Part shown: piece by piece, positions 7,264 to 14,379 of the stretch
How positions within the stretch are numbered: position 1 is the first letter of the stretch
Layout of the letters: each line of letters starts with the position of its first letter
Assembly (NCBI GenBank): GCA_026388765.1
Contig: JAPLJC010000262.1
Span: forward strand, 1-32,727
Direction of reading: 5' to 3'
From: Deltaproteobacteria bacterium
Lineage (GTDB): Bacteria; Desulfobacterota; Desulfobaccia; Desulfobaccales; 0-14-0-80-60-11
DNA: 32,727 nucleotides
Translations under genes and position numbers: made by a program
Notes under the pieces: model-generated
What the model saw: the letters and a program-made list of their open reading frames with translations, nothing else
The model's database searches: none
Told to the model about the DNA's origin: nothing

Positions 7264-7679
7264 AATCCTTTCTCCCTTTCTCCTGGTTTGCGGTTGACTA
7301 CAATTCCCCTATAGCCATGGCCATCTTCTTGGAAAATGGGTTTTCCGACGCCCATCCCCCCCTTTATAAAAGATATATTTTCGAGTCCCGATGGGCGCGC
7401 TGCGCCTGCTGCCGCTATATCAGAGGCCATCGGAAGTGACAGCTTCCCCTTGATAGCATAAAATATCGGCGGATGACAATAAAATTATTGCAATGTTTTC
7501 TTTTATTCATCACATTTTCATCCATTTTTTCAGGGGCCGGAGTCAGCCGGACCGGACGCGGACCGCTTAGGTGTGGGGCGGCCATGGTTAACTTATTAGA
7601 ATATCGTTTATTTATCGCTGAAGGCCGCCTCCCCTAATACACGGGAGGTGAGGCTCCGGTCGGGTAAGAAAATATTTCC
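7264..7679. other. Intergenic region upstream of the HU gene
   Basis: 416 bases with no gene. It contains the HU promoter region, where several AT-rich boxes can be seen on the minus strand but no convincing -35/-10 pair. A 6-bp hairpin lies downstream of lptG (CCTCCC at 7628-7633 with GGGAGG at 7643-7648) without a T-run. Confidence 0.5.
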
Positions 7680-8783
7680 CTATCTGCTCACCTGGCGCAG
7701 CAATCCCAGGGCCAGGCCGCCGAAGACCAGGTGCGGGAAGATGACCGCCAGAACGGGCGGCAGGCGGCCGGCCTGGCCAAAAGAGGCGCAAAAGCCGAAG
7801 AAGAGCCAGTAGCAGAACATCAGCCCCATACCCAGGGCGACGATGGAGGTGAGGTGGGCCCGGTTATGACGCAAGGCCAGGGCCAACCCCAAAATGACCA
7901 TGATCAGGGGGGTTAGCGACAGGGACAGGCGGCTGTACAGGTCCACCCGGTAGGGAGTGGACTTGTAACCGTCCCGCTCGAGGCGCGCCACGTAGCGGTA
8001 GAGCTCGGTGATATCCATCTCGGTGACCTTTTTCTCGAGGTCGGCAAAGTCAGCCGGGCGTTCCGTCAGGACGATGTCCCGCTCTTGGAACTTCTCCCCG
8101 GAGAGGATGCCCCCGGCGCCCAGGGTCTGAATCTGGCCCTGGGTAAAGTGCCAATGGGTCCCCTGGAAATGGGCCCGGGCCGCGGCAATGATCTGCACCA
8201 ACTGGAATTGCCGGTCGAAGAGATAGATCTTGACCCCCTCCATGGTTTGGATATCTTTGCGGAAGATGAGGATACTATAGATAGCCTGGTCGCCTTTGTA
8301 CCAGAAGTGCTCCATGGTGTGGAGGTTGCGGGGCGGCTTCTTGTCCACTTCGCTTTGCCAGAAACTATTGAGCCGCCCCTGGCTCCAGGGGATCAGGAAG
8401 AGGTTGAGGGCCAGCATGACGGCCACTACATAGCCGGTTAGAACCATCACCGGCCGCACCAGTTGCAGGATGTCCAATCCGGAGGTGCGCACGGCCAGGG
8501 TCTCCTGGCTTCGGGACATGAGACCGAAGGTGAGCATGATCCCCAGCAACACCGCGGCGGGTAGTACCTGGCCCACCGCGAAAGGGATCTTCAGGAGAGA
8601 ATATTCCAACAGGTCCCCCAACCCCAAATGAGCCCGTACCAGGCGGTCGATCTTCTCAAAAAAGTCGACAATGACGAAGAGGGAGACGAAGGTGACCAGG
8701 CTCAAACCCGTGAGTTTGAGAAACTCCCGGGCCACGTAAGCTTCCAGGATCTTGGGGCGCCAGTAACGGGTGGAATCCTGCAT
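7680..8783 (-). CDS. lptG: LPS export ABC transporter permease LptG (YjgP/YjgQ family)
   Basis: An inner-membrane permease of the LptBFGC complex that extracts lipopolysaccharide and passes it to the periplasmic bridge. The 367-residue length is normal. The N-terminal membrane segments contain ILEAYVAREFLKL and VLPAAVLLGIMLTFGLMSRSQE, with the coupling-helix SRSQE typical of the family. A periplasmic jellyroll-like domain occupies about 130-275. The C-terminal membrane segments (LTPLIMVILGLALALR, and further to LVFGGLALGLL) close it. LptG is favoured over LptF by overall pattern, but the two are paralogous. No lptF is adjacent, which is somewhat unusual since they are commonly paired. It is divergent from nfo across a purine-tract repeat. 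Confidence 0.88.
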   Translation of the reverse strand: MQDSTRYWRPKILEAYVAREFLKLTGLSLVTFVSLFVIVDFFEKIDRLVRAHLGLGDLLEYSLLKIPFAVGQVLPAAVLLGIMLTFGLMSRSQETLAVRTSGLDILQLVRPVMVLTGYVVAVMLALNLFLIPWSQGRLNSFWQSEVDKKPPRNLHTMEHFWYKGDQAIYSILIFRKDIQTMEGVKIYLFDRQFQLVQIIAAARAHFQGTHWHFTQGQIQTLGAGGILSGEKFQERDIVLTERPADFADLEKKVTEMDITELYRYVARLERDGYKSTPYRVDLYSRLSLSLTPLIMVILGLALALRHNRAHLTSIVALGMGLMFCYWLFFGFCASFGQAGRLPPVLAVIFPHLVFGGLALGLLRQVSR

Positions 8784-8799
8784 GATGCTGGATATATCA

Positions 8800-8881
8800 G
8801 AAAGGGGAAAGGGTTAAAAGGGGAAAAGGGGAAAGGGTTAAAAGGGGAAGGGGTTAAAAGGGGAAAAGGGGAAAAGGGAAA
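8800..8881. repeat. Imperfect polypurine tandem repeat
   Basis: Repeats of GGGGAAAAGGGGAAAGGGTTAAAA type over about 82 bases just upstream of lptG. A pyrimidine-rich inverted relative (TTTAACCTTTTCCCC) occurs at about 8964-8980, just before nfo. The region 8784-8998 has no gene and should contain both divergent promoters. Confidence 0.85.
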
Positions 8882-8998
8882 TGACCCGAAACAATTTGCA
8901 GAATTTTTAAGGAAGGAAGGGAAGGATGAGGCGAATAAAGACCAAAGGCGCAGGTTTTTCCCGTTTAACCTTTTCCCCGTTGCCCCGCAGGTGATTAA

Positions 8999-9850
8999 AT
9001 GCGCTTAGGCTTTCATCTGTCCATCGCCGGTTCGAGGCTCAAGGCCATCTCCCAGGCCCAGGTCCTGGGTTGCCAGGCGCTGCAGATTTTCGGGCAAAAC
9101 CCCCGGGCCTGGAAATGGCGCCCGGTGGACCCGGGGGAGATTAGGGATTTTACCCGGGCCCGGCGGCGAGCCGGTCTGGGCCCGCTGATGGTGCATCTAA
9201 GCTACCTGGCCAACCTGGCGGCCCCGGACCCGGTCCTCCACCAGCGTTCGGCGGCGCGGCTGGCTCAGGAGTTGGCCCTGGCCCGAGATCTCGAAGCCGA
9301 CTACCTGGTGACCCATCCCGGCCACGGTGAGCTGACGGAGGCCAGTTTCCGGCTGGCGGCCGCGGCCCTGGCCGCGGCGGTCTCGCAGGTGCCGCCGCCG
9401 CCACTGGTGCTCCTGGAAAATACCGCCGGCCAGGGCCGGGAATTGGGCTGGCGCATCGACCACCTGCAACGCCTCATGGAGTTGAGCGGGGTGGAACTGG
9501 GGTTGTGCCTGGACACGGCCCATGCCTTCGCCGCGGGCTACGACCTGCGGAGCCCCCACGGGGTCTCGCTGCTGTTGGGGGAAATCGCCCGGGGGCCGGG
9601 GTTGGACCGGCTGAAGATGCTGCACCTCAACGACTCGAAGGCGGCCTTTAACTCCCGGGTGGACCGCCACGAGCATCTGGGTTTGGGAAGCCTGGGCCTG
9701 GCCGGGCTGCGCCAGTTACTGGCCCACCCCTGGCTCAGGCCCGAAGGCGCTATCATGGAAACCCCGAAACGCCATCCGGCCGACGAGTGGCGCAACCTGC
9801 TGGTGGCCCGGAGCCTGGTGCCGACCCTATCCTTGCCCTCCCCTGGTTGA
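8999..9850 (+). CDS. nfo: Deoxyribonuclease IV (endonuclease IV, AP endonuclease)
   Basis: A base-excision-repair enzyme that cleaves the backbone 5' of abasic sites using a tri-zinc centre in a TIM barrel. 283 residues. The family signatures occur in order: LGFHLSIAG, QIFGQNPRAW, MVHLSYLANLA, THPGHG, VLLENTAGQG, GLCLDTAHAFAAGYDL, MLHLNDSK, DRHEHLGLG and IMETPK. All expected His, Glu and Asp zinc ligands appear present. The ATG at 8999 is close to a GTG at 8991 in another frame, and the Shine-Dalgarno sequence is weak. The neighbouring small FmdB-type gene lies 122 bases downstream on the same strand. Confidence 0.97.
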   Translation: MRLGFHLSIAGSRLKAISQAQVLGCQALQIFGQNPRAWKWRPVDPGEIRDFTRARRRAGLGPLMVHLSYLANLAAPDPVLHQRSAARLAQELALARDLEADYLVTHPGHGELTEASFRLAAAALAAAVSQVPPPPLVLLENTAGQGRELGWRIDHLQRLMELSGVELGLCLDTAHAFAAGYDLRSPHGVSLLLGEIARGPGLDRLKMLHLNDSKAAFNSRVDRHEHLGLGSLGLAGLRQLLAHPWLRPEGAIMETPKRHPADEWRNLLVARSLVPTLSLPSPG

Positions 9851-9870
9851 GAGGGGGTGAAGTTGCCGGA

Positions 9871-9891
9871 GGGCGGTTCGAGAAACCGCCC
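9871..9891. terminator. Hairpin after nfo
   Basis: GGGCGGTT (9871-9878) pairs with AACCGCCC (9884-9891) around a 5-base loop. There is no T-run, so intrinsic termination is uncertain. Confidence 0.35.
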
Positions 9892-9972
9892 CAACAATGC
9901 CCCTGACCTTGAAATCCCTCTCCGGCATAATTATTTTACTGATGATAGCTAATCAGTCGGAAGGAGAAGACC

Positions 9973-10137
9973 ATGCCCACCTATGTTTATCTCTGTGAAA
10001 AATGTGGGGAGGAGTTCAGCCGCATCATGAGCTTCAAGGAGTATGAGGAAGCCAAGATCGCCTGCCCCAAGTGCAAATCCAAAAAGGTAAGACAGCAGTT
10101 AACCGAATTCATTTCCAGAACCTCCCGGAAGAGCTGA
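9973..10137 (+). CDS. FmdB-type zinc-ribbon protein (54 residues)
   Basis: A short gene with an excellent Shine-Dalgarno sequence (AGGAG at 9962-9966, six bases before the ATG). The protein begins MPTYVYLCEKCGEEF and has a second knuckle CPKCKS, giving a CxxC...CxxC zinc ribbon. This is the FmdB family pattern (MPTYEYxCxxCG); such proteins are called putative regulators after the formamidase/amidase FmdB, but no biochemical role is established for most. It is convergent with comEC. The C-terminal tail is basic (QQLTEFISRTSRKS). Confidence 0.9.
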   Translation: MPTYVYLCEKCGEEFSRIMSFKEYEEAKIACPKCKSKKVRQQLTEFISRTSRKS

Positions 10138-10287
10138 GGGAGATAGCTCTCGGCGGTCAGCTTGCAGCAATCAGCAAAGACTAAGGACGGCGAAGGACGC
10201 TAAAAGGTAGGGTGGGGACCGTCCACCCCAGGCAAGGGCTAAAAAACACCCGGGTGCGTCCTTTGCACTTTTTGGTTTTCTTGCTCC
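10138..10287. other. Convergent intergenic with hairpin repeats
   Basis: Between the FmdB-type gene and the 3' end of comEC. It contains GGGTGGGGACCGTCCACCCC (about 10208-10227), a dispersed-repeat-like hairpin that could end transcription from either side. Confidence 0.5.
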
Positions 10288-12711
10288 TCAATGCCTCCAC
10301 TGGCGGACTCTCACGCCATCGTCTCCGAGATAAACGCTCACCGCACCATCCCGGGTGAAATGGCAGGGTATGCCGGTTTCCGGTCCGGTAGCTCCGGGAT
10401 CGCCCCCGTAAACTATCAAGAGCCGGGGTTGCAGGCGAGCCAGGGAGGGGGGTAAGCCGCCGGGAGAGCCGACCGGTCCCGCCGGTAGGACCAGCAGGTC
10501 CAGGCCGGTTGCAGAGGGCTCGAACTGCGGGGGCAGTTCCAGATCCCGGCCCGGCGGCAAGATCAGGGCCCGGCGCCCCTGACCGGTGACTTGCAGGGCG
10601 AAGCCCTGATCCTGGCCCAGCTTCAGGTATTTTAGGGCCGCGCTTCCCAGGCCGGCCGGCGGTTGCGGCCCCCGGCGCCAGGGTTCCAGGGGCAGGGGCA
10701 AGCAGCCCCGATCTCCCAGATAGTTCCACAAATCCCATAAGGCCGGTCCGGGATAACCCCGGCGGCCGTACCAGTACCCGGCTACCGTGAACTGTTGGGC
10801 CAAGGTGAGTAATTCAGCGGCATTTTCCTGGGACAGGGACAGGGCCAGCAACTGGTCAAGAGTGCGCCATTGGCGCCAGTGGCAGTAAGCGGGCAGTGTC
10901 CCGGGGCCGCCCGCCTGGCGGCCGGGCCAGGAGCGGCGCGGGGCGGAAACCGCCAGGCGCCGCCCCTCCGGGCTCACCACCACGCCGCTGAGGCCGCCGT
11001 AGGTGTCCAGGCAGGTTATCTCCAGGGTTCGGGGTGCAGCTATCATGGGCGCAGCCACTGAGACAATGAGGGCTACCCCGGCCAGGCCGGCGCCGGCCCA
11101 GGTCCAGAGATGGCGCCGCGGGGCGAATATGAGGATCAGCACCAGAAAATAGAGGGCGATCTGCAGCCAGGTGGGGATGGGGACGATGAAGGCGCTGCCG
11201 GGCAGGGAGGCCCCCAGGCAGACGGCCTGCCAGCCCAGCCACAGGGGCCATTGACCCAGGAAAAGCAATCCCTGGGCCAAGGGGGTCAGATGGATGGCCT
11301 GGGCGAAGACCGCGGCCTCCCCTAACGGCAGGGCCAAGAGCAATACTAAGGGGATGGCCACCAGATTGACCACGATTCCCAGGAGGGAGACCACCTGGAA
11401 GTAGGCCGCCACCAGGGGGGCGGTGGCCAGGGTGGCCACGGCGGAGGCCGCGGCCAAGTCTTTCACCCGAAGGTAGAGTTTCCATCCCAAACCGGGCTGG
11501 AACTCTCGGTCAAAAACTGACCCATCAATTCTCAGCAACCGTGGCATTAAAAAAATTAGGCCAGCCACCGCCGCGAAGGAGAGCTGCAAGGAGATGGAAA
11601 AGAGGCGTAGCGGGGTAAAACTGAGGATGATCAGGGCGGCCAGGGCCAGGGCGCTCCAGACCTCCCGGGGCCGGCCCAGGAAGACCAGGAGGAGATAGGC
11701 CAGGACCATGACCTCGGCCCGCTGGGTAGAGGGGGAGCCGCCCGCCACCCAGGCGTAACCCACTACCGCGGCCGCAGCCATCAAGGTGGCCACTTTCACT
11801 ACATTGAGGCGCAGCAGCAGCCAGGCGGAGCGCCGCATCAGCCAACTGCTGAGGAAAAAGATGACCGCGGCCACCATGCCCAGGTGCAGGCCGTTGACCA
11901 CCAGCAAGTGGCTGGTGCCGGTCCGGGCCAGGTTGTGGCGCATTTCCGGGGTGACTTCACCCTGGTCCCCCAACAGCATGGAGAGATAGATGGCCCGCAG
12001 GGCCGGGTCCAGGCTCTTTAACAGTTGCCGGATGCCGCCACGCAGCCGTTCCCCCAAGGGGTAGCCGGCGTCTTCGGCCAGAAAAACCAGAGCGGTGCGG
12101 TCCTTGAGGCGCAGCTCCCGGAAGATGCCGTCGGCGGCCAGGAACCGGGGCCGGTCGAAGGTCCCGGGGTTTTTTAAGCTCCCCGGGGCGCGCAGCCTGC
12201 CTTTGACCACCAGGTCGGCGCCCACCGGCGGGTGCGCCAGATTCGGGGCGGCCACCAGCAGCCGCCCCGCGGCCGGGCGCCAGCCCTGGGGGCTCAGCCA
12301 GGCCCGGGCAGTGAGAAACAGTTGGACCCGTTCCGGAGCCAGCTTGCCAGGGTGGTCCAGGCGTCCGAGGATGGTGAGTTCCTGTCCCGGGGGCAGATGC
12401 ACCAGATGGTGGGGCGGGAAGGTGGGTTGGAGGGCCTGCTGGCAAAAGGCCGCTCCTAGGAGCCAGAAGAAGATCAGGGGCAGCAACCGGGCCGGGCGCC
12501 GGGCCAGCCAGACGGCCCCCAGCGCCAGCCACAGCAGGAGCAGAACCGCCGGCAGCCATCTTGCCGGCAGGTTAAGCCCCCAGGCCGGGGCGGCGATCCC
12601 CGCCATCAGGGCCAGGACCACCGGCGTCAGGGGCCGGGAGAAGGGAGGGTTTTCAGTTTTCAGCTGGCGGTTGGCAGTATCCAAATTATCGGCTTTAAGG
12701 AAGATAATCAT
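10288..12711 (-). CDS. comEC: ComEC/Rec2-family DNA uptake channel with degenerate C-terminal beta-lactamase-like domain
   Basis: An inner-membrane protein that carries single-stranded DNA into the cytoplasm during transformation. Regions: N-terminal membrane segments (about 27-105), an OB-like DUF4131 domain (about 105-225), the Competence domain (about 230-500, with LLGDQGEVTPEMRHNLARTG and HLLVVNGLHLGMVA) and further membrane segments to about 550. The C-terminal about 245 residues align by eye with the ComEC metallo-beta-lactamase-like domain, but every ligand motif is lost: DVGQGD is DTYGGL, SHxDxDH is SLSQEN, GD is GR and HHGS is absent. The ATG at 12711 gives 807 residues; a TTG lies one codon earlier. 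The first about 20 codons look repeat-derived, so the true start may be internal. Confidence 0.88.
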   Translation of the reverse strand: MIIFLKADNLDTANRQLKTENPPFSRPLTPVVLALMAGIAAPAWGLNLPARWLPAVLLLLWLALGAVWLARRPARLLPLIFFWLLGAAFCQQALQPTFPPHHLVHLPPGQELTILGRLDHPGKLAPERVQLFLTARAWLSPQGWRPAAGRLLVAAPNLAHPPVGADLVVKGRLRAPGSLKNPGTFDRPRFLAADGIFRELRLKDRTALVFLAEDAGYPLGERLRGGIRQLLKSLDPALRAIYLSMLLGDQGEVTPEMRHNLARTGTSHLLVVNGLHLGMVAAVIFFLSSWLMRRSAWLLLRLNVVKVATLMAAAAVVGYAWVAGGSPSTQRAEVMVLAYLLLVFLGRPREVWSALALAALIILSFTPLRLFSISLQLSFAAVAGLIFLMPRLLRIDGSVFDREFQPGLGWKLYLRVKDLAAASAVATLATAPLVAAYFQVVSLLGIVVNLVAIPLVLLLALPLGEAAVFAQAIHLTPLAQGLLFLGQWPLWLGWQAVCLGASLPGSAFIVPIPTWLQIALYFLVLILIFAPRRHLWTWAGAGLAGVALIVSVAAPMIAAPRTLEITCLDTYGGLSGVVVSPEGRRLAVSAPRRSWPGRQAGGPGTLPAYCHWRQWRTLDQLLALSLSQENAAELLTLAQQFTVAGYWYGRRGYPGPALWDLWNYLGDRGCLPLPLEPWRRGPQPPAGLGSAALKYLKLGQDQGFALQVTGQGRRALILPPGRDLELPPQFEPSATGLDLLVLPAGPVGSPGGLPPSLARLQPRLLIVYGGDPGATGPETGIPCHFTRDGAVSVYLGDDGVRVRQWRH

Positions 12712-12971
12712 CAAGCTGCAATAATTTGACGACTACGACTGTTACGGTTCATCATGGTAATTGATTAAAGCAGCAAAAGCCCGATGAAATTGGGCGCCGA
12801 TTGGGTGAGTTTGTTTTTGGGTTGCAATTGCTCCGGGATCAGACTCAATGATTTCTGCGGTATCTTACAACGTCTCGTATCATTTGACAAAATTAAACTT
12901 TAAGTTATTGGCATAAATCTCTCCCAACGCCTCACGGAAGGTAGAGCAATTACTTAGGGGGCTCTTTTTCC
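12712..12971. other. Divergent intergenic between comEC and the transglycosylase
   Basis: AT-rich, with no gene. It holds the transglycosylase promoter at its right end. Confidence 0.5.
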
Positions 12972-13002
12972 TTGACAAATTGAGGAAAATATCGAATAGA
13001 AT
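12972..13002 (+). promoter_or_regulatory. Promoter of the lytic transglycosylase gene
   Basis: A perfect TTGACA (12972-12977) and TAGAAT (12997-13002), separated by 19 bases, which is longer than ideal. The predicted start (about 13009) coincides with the ATG at 13010, suggesting a leaderless transcript. Confidence 0.5.
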
Positions 13003-13009
13003 TATAGTT

Positions 13010-13906
13010 ATGAGGAGAATTTTCTTCATTCCGGCCCTGATCTTTTGCTTAACGGGGTTGGCCGCTGGGGGTGAGGCTCCTAAGGTGGGGTCGGACGGCG
13101 GCTCCCTGGTCCTGGAGAGTGCCAAAGATGCCAAGGATTCCCGGAAGGCCGGCGCTGCCAGCGACACCCTCTACGACCTCCTGGGCCAGGAAGTGCAGGT
13201 CTATATCTTCAATAACAAGACCCGGGTCTGGCCCAAAACCGTGGTGCGTTCCGGCCCCTGGGCTTATCAGAGCACCGGGGCTTATCGGAGCGCCTTAGCG
13301 GGACGCCACGACCCCCGGGTAGACACTTTTATCAATAAATATGCCATGGCTTACGGGGTGGACCCGGCCCTGGTGCGGGCGGTGATGCGGAACGAATCCG
13401 GTTTCAACGCCGGGGCGGTCTCCCCCAAGGGGGCCCAGGGTCTGATGCAGTTGATGCCCGGCACCGCCGCCCTCATGGGGGTGCGCGACCCCTTCGATCC
13501 GGAGCAAAATATCGCCGGCGGGGTGGGCTATCTGCGCCACTGCCTGGACCGGTTCGGGCACAACGTGCCCCTGGCGGTGGCGGCCTATAACGCCGGCCCG
13601 GAAGCGGTGGCCAAATATTGCAGTATCCCGCCCTACCAGGAGACGCAGCTCTTCGTTAACAACGTCATGGGGACTTATGGCGGCTACGGCCCCAATCGAG
13701 CGCTAACCAACCCCGCCGCCAATCCCAAGGCGTCTGCCGCCGGGGTGAAGAAGGTCGAAAAGGGCGCCGCGGGCAAAGTGGCGGCGGCCCGGGACAAAGA
13801 CAAAGACCAAGACAAGGACGCCCCCCGCCGCCGCCCGAGGGCCAAGATCATCGAAGTCAGGTCCAACAAAGTCCAGACCAAGGCCATCTCCATCCTGAAA
13901 GATTGA
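13010..13906 (+). CDS. Secreted lytic transglycosylase, SLT domain
   Basis: Cleaves the peptidoglycan glycan strand in the periplasm, forming 1,6-anhydromuramic ends. The ATG at 13010 gives 298 residues and begins a signal peptide (MRRIFFIPALIFCLTGLAAGG); the in-frame TTG at 12980 would place charged residues before it. The SLT domain covers about 105-220: catalytic Glu in AVMRNESGFNAGAVSPKGAQG, then LMQLMPGTA, NIAGGVGYLRHCLDRF and VAAYNAGPEAV. The C-terminal tail is low complexity, with KDKDQDKD followed by APRRRPRAK. No Shine-Dalgarno sequence precedes the ATG. Its last 255 bases are duplicated at 14012-14266. Confidence 0.92.
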   Translation: MRRIFFIPALIFCLTGLAAGGEAPKVGSDGGSLVLESAKDAKDSRKAGAASDTLYDLLGQEVQVYIFNNKTRVWPKTVVRSGPWAYQSTGAYRSALAGRHDPRVDTFINKYAMAYGVDPALVRAVMRNESGFNAGAVSPKGAQGLMQLMPGTAALMGVRDPFDPEQNIAGGVGYLRHCLDRFGHNVPLAVAAYNAGPEAVAKYCSIPPYQETQLFVNNVMGTYGGYGPNRALTNPAANPKASAAGVKKVEKGAAGKVAAARDKDKDQDKDAPRRRPRAKIIEVRSNKVQTKAISILKD

Positions 13907-13915
13907 GCCTGCCCG

Positions 13916-14013
13916 AAAAAAAATAGGGACACCTCCTATTTTTGCTGAAAAAGTCCAGTGACAAAATTGGTTTTCTCAGGCATGGCAAAAATAGGAAGTG
14001 TCCCTATTTTTTT
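13916..14013. repeat. Palindromic element, copy 1 (AAAATAGGGACACC family)
   Basis: The left arm at 13916-13943 and right arm at 13987-14013 are inverted repeats. Each arm is itself a small hairpin (AAAAATAGG ... CCTATTTTT). The middle shares CAGTGACAAAATTGGTTTTC with copy 2. It lies between the transglycosylase stop and the duplicated 3' fragment. It has no coding capacity; it resembles the palindromes seen near REP-associated tyrosine transposases, but no transposase is visible here. Confidence 0.85.
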
Positions 14014-14266
14014 CGTCAACAACGTCATGGGGACTTATGGCGGCTACGGCCCCAATCGAGCGCTAACCGGCCCCGCCGCCAAGGCCGCGGCGGCAGCCGC
14101 CGGGGTGAAGAAGGTTGAAAAGGGCGCCGCGGGCAAAGTGGCCGCGGCCCAGGACAAAGACAAAGATCAAGACAAAGACGCCCCCCGCCGTCGTCCCAGG
14201 GCCAAGATCATCGAAGTCCGGTCCAACAAAGTCCAGACCAAGGCCATCTCCATCCTGAAGGATTGA
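14012..14266 (+). pseudogene. Duplicated 3' fragment of the lytic transglycosylase gene
   Basis: An exact 360-base offset aligns 14012-14266 with 13652-13906, without gaps, ending at the same stop. The fragment encodes the last about 84 residues: FVNNVMGTYGGYG, the KDKDQDKD linker and the basic tail. It lacks the catalytic Glu, so it cannot be an enzyme. The frame stays open leftwards through the element to a GTG at 13958, but that start lacks support. Differences from the parent are mostly synonymous outside a short Ala-rich linker, which fits descent from a once-intact paralogue. Confidence 0.8.
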
Positions 14267-14273
14267 TCCTGCC

Positions 14274-14379
14274 AAAAATAGGGACACCTCCCATTTTTGC
14301 TGAAAAAGTGACTACATAAGCTTAACCAGTGACAAAATTGGTTTTCCTAACCACGGCAAAAAATAGGAAGTGTCCCTAG
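14274..14379. repeat. Palindromic element, copy 2
   Basis: Left arm 14274-14298 and right arm 14358-14379, same family as copy 1, with an extra 12-13 bases in the middle. The right arm supplies the TAG stop codon of the convergent mechanosensitive channel gene. Confidence 0.85.

Noticed and set aside
8628-9008. Plus-strand frame across the lptG 5' end and purine repeats
   Set aside because: The KGEKGKGLKGE-type sequence is translated repeat; the real genes are lptG and nfo.
13958-14266. Independent 102-residue gene
   Set aside because: Its start lies inside a palindromic element and lacks a ribosome site; the homologous part is only the 3' end of the transglycosylase.
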